Source: Candidatus Avimonas caecicola | GTDB taxonomy: Bacteria > Bacillota > Clostridia > Oscillospirales > Acutalibacteraceae | DNA: 46,941 nt | NCBI GenBank assembly: GCA_904419875.1 | Contig: CAJFTG010000014.1 | Coordinates: 1-46,941, forward strand | Reading direction: 5' to 3' | In this document: in pieces, positions 40,839-46,941 of the stretch | Numbering within the stretch: the stretch's first letter is position 1 | Layout of the letters: each line of letters starts with the position of its first letter | Position numbers and translations under genes: made by a program | The notes under the pieces: model-generated | Seen by the model: only the letters and a program-made list of their open reading frames with translations | The model's database searches: none | What the model was told of the DNA's origin: nothing

Positions 40839-43800
40839 TTATCGAGCGCGGTACTGGACATATTCCTTCTGGTCGCCTATCCCCTCTCCGGACGGGGCGC
40901 TGGTATGGGACGTCGTGGGCGCCGTCTCCCTGGTCTCCGTTTTCTTCCAATGATACAGCTTATAGTAATCCGTATATTTGGTCTGCTTCACTTCGAGCCG
41001 GAACCACCAGTAGGAACCCTGTGTATCCGCATTGGAGCCCCCAACCCACCATTTATAGGCGTTGGCGGCGCTGACATATTCGGCATTGGTCGTCGATTCG
41101 TGAGCGCCGAAATATTTGTAAAGGTAATTATGCTTACCCCAACCGTATTGACTGTTGATGGAACGATTCGCAGTGGCGCTCGCGCCGCCGCAGTCATACA
41201 TCCAGTGCCAGTAAATATAGGAAACGGTATTCTCCGAGTTTATCACCCGCTTTTTGGTTGCGTTCTCATAACCGGTCACCCGTTTGCCGTTGTAGCTCTT
41301 ATAGAGGCTGTGCGAGGTATCAAAGCCGCTCGGAAACGAGGCCCATTTTACGGAGCCGGTGGAGCTTTTGACCCATTCGCTTCCGTTCGCCGTCCAGCCG
41401 GCTTCCGTCGCGTTCTGGGAGTCCTTATAGCTGGTCAGCGTATAGGCCCACTTGTAGTTCACAATCTCCGCGCCGGCGGGCACCTCCGAAGCCAGCACCC
41501 AGCCCGACAGGGGGTTCTGCGTCCAGTGGGCGTACAAGGTGATATTTCCGCCGGGAACATATCCGCTTTCGACACGGCTGCCGCCGTTGGCCGCCGTGTA
41601 CCAGCCGGCGAACTGATAATAGTCCCGGCTGGCGGCGGGCAGAGAGGACAGGGGGGCCGCCTTCCACTGCGCATACAGCCGCATGTCGCCGGCAGGCTTT
41701 ACCGCAGACCCCGGCGGATAAGCCGTGCCGCTGCCATCCGCCCGGGTATTCCAGCCCTGGAAAACGCCATCCAGCCGCCGGCTTCCGACAGACACGCTCC
41801 CGCCGTTGGCCTGAAGGGTGACCGTATACGATTTGGAGGTCTCGGGAGCTGCCCGCACAACGGCCTCTTCCCCTTCCCGGACGGTCTGGGAAACCGTCCC
41901 CCTGAGCGAGCCGCCGTTGCCATCGTAGGTAACCACGAACTCACGGCCCTGGCAGACCGTCAGGACGATGGCGGTTCCCTTCTCCTGAGCGGATCCCGCC
42001 TTGAGGGACTGATGGGAAACGGCGCCCTTGGGCACGTCGTTGCCGTAAGCGTAATTGACCTGAACCCGGAAGCCCAGGGATTCCAGAAGCCTTTTGGCCT
42101 CGGCCTCCGATTTGCCCACCACATTTTCGACCTTTGCCAGCGCTTTGCCGCTGCTGACCACCAGCGTGACGGCGGTCCCCTTCTGAACCTGTGCGCCTGC
42201 CGCGATGTTTTGGCTTATTACCGTGCCTTCGGACACGCGGTCGTCGTTGGCATACTCCACCGAAACCGAGAGGCCGGCCGACGTCAGGGTGTTTTTTGCC
42301 GTTTCTTCCTTTTGACCGACCACGCCGGGCATGCTGAAAGAGGCGCTGCCGGTGCTGACCACCAGCGTCACCTTCGCGCCGGGTTCCAGCGAAGTGCCGG
42401 CCGCCGGGTTTTGAGAGATGACCACGCCCGCCGCTACCGTATCGCTGGCCTCTTCGGCAACCGACACCTCAAACCCCTGCTTTTCCAGCAGCTCCAAAGC
42501 CTCCCCGCGGCTTCTGTACTGAACGTCGGCCACCGTCAGCCGGCCGTTTTCGTCTTTTTCCGCCAGATCCTCCTCGCTGATGGCCGCGCCGCCACTGATT
42601 AAAATTTTCACCACCGCATTGGCAGGCACCACGGAACCCGCCGCCAGGTCCTGCTCCAGAATCAGATTGGCGGGAATTTCGTCGGAATATTCCTTCCCGG
42701 TAATAGAATACAGCAGCTCGGCCTCCTCCAGCCTGGCTTCCGCGGCGGAGATCTCGCTGCTGATCAGCGACGGCACCCGCGTCATTCCCTCCGGCACATA
42801 CATGGTTTCCTTCAGATTGGCGTCAAAGCCGATAATACCGGCCGCAAAGAGCCCAAGCAGCGTCAATACCGCACAAGCGGCGCCGGAAATGCCGATTTTT
42901 AACCACAGCGGCCACTTGAGAACGTCGACTTTCTTGATTTTTCCGTTGCGCCGTTTGACTTCGTCCTGTGAACAAAGCTCCTGCTCAAACGCCTGCATAT
43001 CCGGCGTCCGGTCCTCAATGCGCACGTTCATCGCATTGAGGATGGCCGTTTCCTGATTTTCGGTTATTTCCTTGGAATATTTGGAAAGCGGATGCAGAAT
43101 ATCCTTCTTTTTCCCCTCGAAAAAAGCGCGGCGTTCCATGGCGTCCGGCGGGACCTGCCCCGTGATCATGCGGTACATGGTAGCCCCTACGGCATACACG
43201 TCCGTCCAGGGGCCCTGGTCTCCCCGGCTGCGGTACTGCTCCTCCGGCGAGTACCCCGGCTTGATAACCACCGTAAGGCTCCGGCTGTGGGAGGTGGTTG
43301 CGTACCGTGCCGCGCCAAAATCGATAAGCTTTACCGCCCCCTCCCGGGTGACCATAATATTGTCCGGCGCAATATCCCGGTGGATGATCCCTTGCTCGTG
43401 CACCCGCCGCAGGGAGTGAAGGATCGGGGTCATCAGACGCACGGCCTCGTCCGCGGACATAGCGCCGTTCTTTTCCAGATACCGGGTCAGGGTTTCCCCG
43501 TCCAAATACTCCATGACGATGTAGGCGGTATTATTCTCCTGAAAGCTCTCAAAAATCCGGACAATGCCATCGGTATCCCGGAATTGAGCCAGGCGGTTGG
43601 CCTCTTCCACAAATTTCTCCACGCCGTCGTGAAACTGCTCCGACTTATCCCCGTTGAAAATCGTTACGCGGGTCTGCCCTGCCATGCGCGTGGAAAACTC
43701 GCTGGGAAGGTATTCCTTGATGGCCACTTTCTGCTGAAGCACCGTGTTCCAGGCCAGATAGGTCACGCCGAAGCCGCCGTATCCCAGGACGTTTCCCACG

Positions 43801-43940
43801 ATATAGGTATCCTTCAGCAAAGTGCCGGGGCTTAGGTGCAGGGCCTGCTCCGCGCCCTCCCCCTCTTCGTGGCCGCAGTAAGGGCACATATCCAATTGCT
43901 CGTCATATTCGGCGAAGCACCCGCCGCACTGTTTGCTCAT
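40839..43940 (-). CDS. Zinc-ribbon Ser/Thr kinase with four PASTA units, InlB-type repeats and a large C-terminal domain
   Basis: The 1033-residue protein starts with a zinc ribbon (CGGCFAEYDEQLDMCPYCG). The kinase domain (about 44-325) has loop GYGGFG, K75 in VAIKEY, HRDIAPDN and DFG. A membrane helix (about 347-370) leads to the outside. Four PASTA-like units (about 388-665) each end in the LEQ/SQN-aaG pattern, followed by two InlB-B/Flg_new repeats (about 670-806, VTYDGNGG, FQGWNTRADGSG, FAGWYTAANGG). A 220-residue aromatic-rich domain (811-1033) ends YVQYRAR. PASTA kinases sense muropeptides or lipid II and control wall growth. No LPXTG or signal peptide is seen. The start is six bases after the upstream kinase stop, so they are co-transcribed. 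Confidence 0.92.
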   Translation of the reverse strand: MSKQCGGCFAEYDEQLDMCPYCGHEEGEGAEQALHLSPGTLLKDTYIVGNVLGYGGFGVTYLAWNTVLQQKVAIKEYLPSEFSTRMAGQTRVTIFNGDKSEQFHDGVEKFVEEANRLAQFRDTDGIVRIFESFQENNTAYIVMEYLDGETLTRYLEKNGAMSADEAVRLMTPILHSLRRVHEQGIIHRDIAPDNIMVTREGAVKLIDFGAARYATTSHSRSLTVVIKPGYSPEEQYRSRGDQGPWTDVYAVGATMYRMITGQVPPDAMERRAFFEGKKKDILHPLSKYSKEITENQETAILNAMNVRIEDRTPDMQAFEQELCSQDEVKRRNGKIKKVDVLKWPLWLKIGISGAACAVLTLLGLFAAGIIGFDANLKETMYVPEGMTRVPSLISSEISAAEARLEEAELLYSITGKEYSDEIPANLILEQDLAAGSVVPANAVVKILISGGAAISEEDLAEKDENGRLTVADVQYRSRGEALELLEKQGFEVSVAEEASDTVAAGVVISQNPAAGTSLEPGAKVTLVVSTGSASFSMPGVVGQKEETAKNTLTSAGLSVSVEYANDDRVSEGTVISQNIAAGAQVQKGTAVTLVVSSGKALAKVENVVGKSEAEAKRLLESLGFRVQVNYAYGNDVPKGAVSHQSLKAGSAQEKGTAIVLTVCQGREFVVTYDGNGGSLRGTVSQTVREGEEAVVRAAPETSKSYTVTLQANGGSVSVGSRRLDGVFQGWNTRADGSGTAYPPGSAVKPAGDMRLYAQWKAAPLSSLPAASRDYYQFAGWYTAANGGSRVESGYVPGGNITLYAHWTQNPLSGWVLASEVPAGAEIVNYKWAYTLTSYKDSQNATEAGWTANGSEWVKSSTGSVKWASFPSGFDTSHSLYKSYNGKRVTGYENATKKRVINSENTVSYIYWHWMYDCGGASATANRSINSQYGWGKHNYLYKYFGAHESTTNAEYVSAANAYKWWVGGSNADTQGSYWWFRLEVKQTKYTDYYKLYHWKKTETRETAPTTSHTSAPSGEGIGDQKEYVQYRAR

Positions 43941-43946
43941 AATCCC

Positions 43947-45818
43947 TCACCTCGTAAACGTGTAATCCCCGATCTCCCGGAAAAAATCCTGAAATTCACT
44001 GTAAACTTCCGTGCTGAACACGGTCAGCGTATCCTTGTTCAGCGGAAGCGACCGGCTCCGGCGGCGAATGTGCAGATAATCCTGCGCGTTGTCGCTGAGC
44101 ATAAAAACCAGCAGGCGCCGGGCCGCCTTTTCCTGCGCCCGGTCGCAGGTGCCGATGCTCCACAAATCCGTAAAACGGCAGGGGCCTTTTTCTGCGGACG
44201 GTTCCACTGTGTACCGCGCCGGCAGGGCGTCCCTCACGTCAAAAAAATCCGCCGTACTGCCGGCATAGGTCCGGCTTTCCCCGGCGAGGAACTTTTCTCT
44301 CCCGCTCTCCCCGGAAGATTCTCCATCGTCGCCTGCAGCGGTATTGGTATACACAGCCGGCGCCTCAAAGCCCAGCGGAAACTGCCTGCGTTCCGGGAAG
44401 CAGTCCTCGTACCGGTCAAAAAACCACGTTTTGTCCCGATCCACGGCGTCCACGGCACCGCCGACATCCCCCGCTTTTTCGAGGACGACGGCATCCACGC
44501 CGTCGCTTTCAAACAGCGTCGGCAGCTTCCCTTCCTTGTAAGCGGTGTTGACAGCCGTTATGTAATCCTCTTCGGCAATCGGCTTCAGCACGATTTCGAC
44601 ATTGGGAAAGCTCTCGTTGAATACGGCCGTCAGGTCTTGGAACGCCTGATTTTTGGCTTCCGCGTCTGTAGAATCCGCCGGGACGGCATACCACAGGGAG
44701 AGCGTGCAGTCCGGCAGGGTTTCCGCCAGCTTCTGCCGGTTGAACTGATCGGCAAACACCAGAATCCCGGCGAACACCACCAGCAAGGCGGAAACCAGAC
44801 CGATCAGCCGGTTGACCCGCCGGCGTCGTTTTTCCTTGGCAACGCCAAGGACTTTTTTCTCTTTCGTCAGCGCCTTTTCAAATTCCTCCACAGAGGGAAA
44901 CCGCAGGTGCATATCCACCGCCATGGCGCGGAGAATGGTGTCGTTTATATAATCCGGGATGTCCGGGTTCAGCTCCTTGGGGGGCTTCAACGCGTCTTCG
45001 GCCTTCCGGTTGGTGGATTCTTCCGGCTTGGTGCCGGTAATCATATAATACAGGGTGGCCCCCAACGCATAAATATCCGTCCACGGCCCCTGAGCGCTCA
45101 CCGACTGGTACTGCTCCGGAGGCGAAAAGCCCGGTTTCATCACCTGGGTCAGCTTCATAATCTGCTGCGGCTCATTTTTAGAAAAGCGCGCCGCGCCGAA
45201 GTCGATGAGCTTTATTGTGCCGTTGGAGCACAGATAAATGTTGTCCGGACTGATATCCCGGTGAATGATCCCCGCCGCATGGACCGTTTTCAGAGCGGAA
45301 CAGACACTCTGCATGACCCGGAGGCACTGGTCCATATCCATGGCGTGATGTTTCAGGAATTCGTTGAGAGGCGTCCCCTCCAGGAATTCCATGACAATGT
45401 ACGCCGTATTGTTCGCTTCAAAATATTCGTATACGTTCACGATGTTCGGGTTGGCGATGAACTGGGCCGTATGCCGCGCCTCATCCAGAAAACGGTTGAG
45501 GAAATGCCGGAATTCCGCCCGGCGGTTTTGCGCATACAGCAGCACCTCCTGCGTGCCGGGCTGCCGCGACACCACGCCCGTATAATAATACTCCTTGATC
45601 GCCACCACCGTATTCAGGTTGGTATCCCACGCTTTATACGTAATGCCGAACCCGCCAAAGCCCAGAGCCTTTCCCACGATATACCGGTCATGCAGCAGCA
45701 TGCCGGGGCAGAGGAAATACGCTTCTTCAGGCGGGTCGCCTGTTTCATATCCGCAGTGAGGACACAGGCCCAGGGAGCCGTCGTATTCCTCAAAGCAGCT
45801 GGGACATCTCGTATTCAT
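43947..45818 (-). CDS. Zinc-ribbon Ser/Thr kinase with a solute-binding-protein-like extracellular domain
   Basis: The 623-residue protein has a zinc ribbon (CPSCFEEYDGSLGLCPHCG), then a kinase domain (about 44-320) with GFGGFG, K75 in VAIKEYY, H186-R-D188 and D206-F-G. A membrane helix lies near 338-356. Outside, residues 370-623 look like an extracellular solute-binding protein family 1 domain: LSLWYAVPADS, DLTAVFNESFPNVEIVLKPI, VNTAYKEGKLPTLFESDG, and near the end AARRLLVFMLSDNAQDY with SRSLPLNKDTL. That domain is about 250 residues, shorter than a free SBP (about 400), so part of a lobe is missing. Ligand sensing to control the kinase is inferred. GGGAGGGGGAACCTC precedes the ATG at 45818. 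It lies 41 bases after the FHA gene. Confidence 0.87.
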   Translation of the reverse strand: MNTRCPSCFEEYDGSLGLCPHCGYETGDPPEEAYFLCPGMLLHDRYIVGKALGFGGFGITYKAWDTNLNTVVAIKEYYYTGVVSRQPGTQEVLLYAQNRRAEFRHFLNRFLDEARHTAQFIANPNIVNVYEYFEANNTAYIVMEFLEGTPLNEFLKHHAMDMDQCLRVMQSVCSALKTVHAAGIIHRDISPDNIYLCSNGTIKLIDFGAARFSKNEPQQIMKLTQVMKPGFSPPEQYQSVSAQGPWTDIYALGATLYYMITGTKPEESTNRKAEDALKPPKELNPDIPDYINDTILRAMAVDMHLRFPSVEEFEKALTKEKKVLGVAKEKRRRRVNRLIGLVSALLVVFAGILVFADQFNRQKLAETLPDCTLSLWYAVPADSTDAEAKNQAFQDLTAVFNESFPNVEIVLKPIAEEDYITAVNTAYKEGKLPTLFESDGVDAVVLEKAGDVGGAVDAVDRDKTWFFDRYEDCFPERRQFPLGFEAPAVYTNTAAGDDGESSGESGREKFLAGESRTYAGSTADFFDVRDALPARYTVEPSAEKGPCRFTDLWSIGTCDRAQEKAARRLLVFMLSDNAQDYLHIRRRSRSLPLNKDTLTVFSTEVYSEFQDFFREIGDYTFTR

Positions 45819-45859
45819 GAGGTTCCCCCTCCCACAGCTGATACGCTTTTTCTCCCGCT

Positions 45860-46840
45860 TCAAAGCGCCGTGTTCATATACTCTTCCCACCGGAAGCCAT
45901 CCGTACAAAGCGGGATCAGGATAAACTCCGCCTTACCCAAGCGGATTCGGTCACGGGCGGCCATTTTATGCGGCGACATCACCATCTCGTCGTTGAGATA
46001 GGTGAGCCCGCTGCTTTCCCCCTGCTGGATGTAAAAAACCTGGCTCTGAGGCTCAAAGGTAATAATGCAGTGCTTGTTGCGGGACACCGTGGGCTCCTGG
46101 GCCAGGGGGACATCCATATTCATGGCCCGGCCGACGCCGTTATTGCCGGCTTTGAGCGCAAAGCTTTGTCCAAAGTACTCCCCTTTGACACACACCAGCC
46201 ACTCTAATTCTGCAATGCGGACGCCGTTTTTATCCGCCTGGATATGCTTGGCTTCAATATCCATTGCAACCTTAGCAAGATAAAGGTTCGTTCCTATCCC
46301 TGCTGTAGCGGTGATGCCGGTAGTGGACAACACATCCAAGATAATCTTCATTGCCATCTCTTTTGCTGTCATTCTATTGGTTTTCAGATAACCGGTAACA
46401 TCCATAAAGATTTCATCTATGGAGTACACATGGATATCCTCCGGAGCGGCATATTTTAAATAAACACGATAGATTTCTCCGCTGATTTCCATATATCTAG
46501 CCATCTGAGGCGGAGCGACAATATAGTCGACGGACAGCTCCGGATGAATTGACAGCTCGACACTGTTTGTGGAAGAGCCCGCAAATTTCCGCCCCGGCGC
46601 ATGACTTTGCCGGCAAATATTGACCTGCTTTATTTTCTCTATTACTTCAAATAGTCTCGGACGGCCTGGGATTCCATAAGCTTTGAGGGATGGGGAAACC
46701 GCAAGACAGATCGTTTTTTCGGTCCTGGACTGATCGGCTACCACTAAATTTGTAGTCATAGGATCTAATCCCCGTTCCATGCATTCCACCGAAGCATAGA
46801 ATGATTTCAGATCGATAGCCAGATATGTCTTATTTTCCAT
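45860..46840 (-). CDS. Chimera: truncated Y-family polymerase (UmuC/DinB) fused to an FHA domain
   Basis: The 326-residue frame joins two unrelated parts. Residues 1-213 are the palm and finger half of a Y-family polymerase: DLKSFYASVE (metal aspartate), VSPSLKAYGIPGRPRL, SIDEIFMDVTG (catalytic DE), TATAGIGTNLYLAKVAMDIEAKH and NGVRIAELE. The thumb and little-finger domains that follow in real UmuC are absent. Residues 214-315 are an FHA domain: WLVCVKGEYFGQSFALKAG, GVGRA, VSRNKHCIITF and YLNDE, which binds phosphothreonine. DNA left of 46200 has the GC of the operon, while 46200-46840 drops to 35-50%. FHA suits the kinases downstream; polymerase activity is unlikely. AAAGGAG lies about 11 bases before the ATG. 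It could be a recombination product or an assembly join. Confidence 0.85.
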   Translation of the reverse strand: MENKTYLAIDLKSFYASVECMERGLDPMTTNLVVADQSRTEKTICLAVSPSLKAYGIPGRPRLFEVIEKIKQVNICRQSHAPGRKFAGSSTNSVELSIHPELSVDYIVAPPQMARYMEISGEIYRVYLKYAAPEDIHVYSIDEIFMDVTGYLKTNRMTAKEMAMKIILDVLSTTGITATAGIGTNLYLAKVAMDIEAKHIQADKNGVRIAELEWLVCVKGEYFGQSFALKAGNNGVGRAMNMDVPLAQEPTVSRNKHCIITFEPQSQVFYIQQGESSGLTYLNDEMVMSPHKMAARDRIRLGKAEFILIPLCTDGFRWEEYMNTAL

Positions 46841-46843
46841 ACT

Positions 46844-46941
46844 TCAGTCATCTCCTTTGCCAGCTTCATCATTCCCATTCATTTTGCCGAAACTTATCTC
46901 TTGCGTCACCTCAAAACGCTGCTTTCTTACAGATCCATCGC
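46844..46941 (-). CDS. C-terminal fragment of a small protein upstream of umuC (YolD-like?)
   Basis: The last 32 codons of a gene running in from the right edge are seen: DGSVRKQRFEVTQEISFGKM, then NGNDEAGKGDD and stop. Genes for YolD-like proteins commonly sit directly before umuC in Firmicutes and often end in a similar basic-then-acidic segment, so a yolD-umuC pair is the best guess. The fragment is too short to prove this. It stops three bases before the umuC ATG, so they form one unit. Confidence 0.45.
   Translation of the reverse strand, partial: DGSVRKQRFEVTQEISFGKMNGNDEAGKGDD

Noticed and set aside
40839-41511. Sortase-anchored tail on the PASTA kinase
   Set aside because: There is no LPXTG-like motif or C-terminal hydrophobic segment, and the protein is held by an internal membrane helix.

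Overview
The window looks like chromosomal DNA of a GC-rich (about 62-65%), endospore-forming member of the Clostridia, most likely a gut Oscillospirales/Ruminococcaceae-type bacterium. This rests on the sporulation genes (spoVB, yabP, yabQ, spoIVFA/FB-like, spoIVA, sipL-like), the mazG-yabO-yabP-yabQ-divIC-S1 gene order known from Bacillus and Clostridia, zinc-ribbon Ser/Thr kinases carrying PASTA and InlB-type repeats, and strong Shine-Dalgarno sites. Nearly all genes lie on the minus strand; only nth, the AraC regulator and a PIG-L deacetylase are on plus. No rRNA, tRNA, IS element or CRISPR array was seen.

Layout on the minus strand, left to right. 1-446: an OmpR-type response regulator cut by the window edge. 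716-2877: a THUMP methyltransferase and a lipoprotein. 2993-5689: hpf, an orphan fumarase alpha subunit and an amidohydrolase. 5819-13149: a large housekeeping and sporulation block (S1 protein, divIC, yabQ, yabP, yabO, HU, mazG, spoVB, then an MTA/SAH-type deaminase and purine nucleoside phosphorylase). 13221-18723: zinc-ribbon protein, uridine kinase-like protein, a nuclease-helicase with Fe-S cysteines, an MBL hydrolase and an ArsC-like protein. 18897-23860: putP, rarA, an esterase and glyA behind a sigma-A promoter. 24009-24536: a family 6 DNA glycosylase, followed by 1.1 kb of extremely GC-rich non-coding DNA. nth (25692-26399, plus) faces the L-fucose operon fucA-fucU-kinase-fucI (30930-26470), which is divergent from an AraC regulator. 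32066-36798: two sporulation units, spoIVFB/spoIVFA-like and spoIVA/sipL-like. 36993-40026: an Eis-like acetyltransferase and a membrane-anchored PIG-L deacetylase, divergently transcribed.

The right end (40341-46840) is the most unusual part: a phospho-signalling operon. It has an FHA domain, a transmembrane Ser/Thr kinase whose outside half resembles a solute-binding protein, a second transmembrane kinase with four PASTA units, InlB-type repeats and a 220-residue C-terminal domain, and a small helical protein. The FHA domain is fused in frame to the palm/finger half of a Y-family (UmuC/DinB) DNA polymerase. The join at about 46200 coincides with an abrupt fall in GC content, so the operon head looks like a recombination junction.

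Regulatory sequences read by eye include several sigma-A promoters, two strong sigma-E-like promoters (before yabP and before sipL-spoIVA), many perfect intrinsic-terminator hairpins, overlapping divergent promoters at the fucose locus, and paired 12-bp direct repeats before the PIG-L gene.
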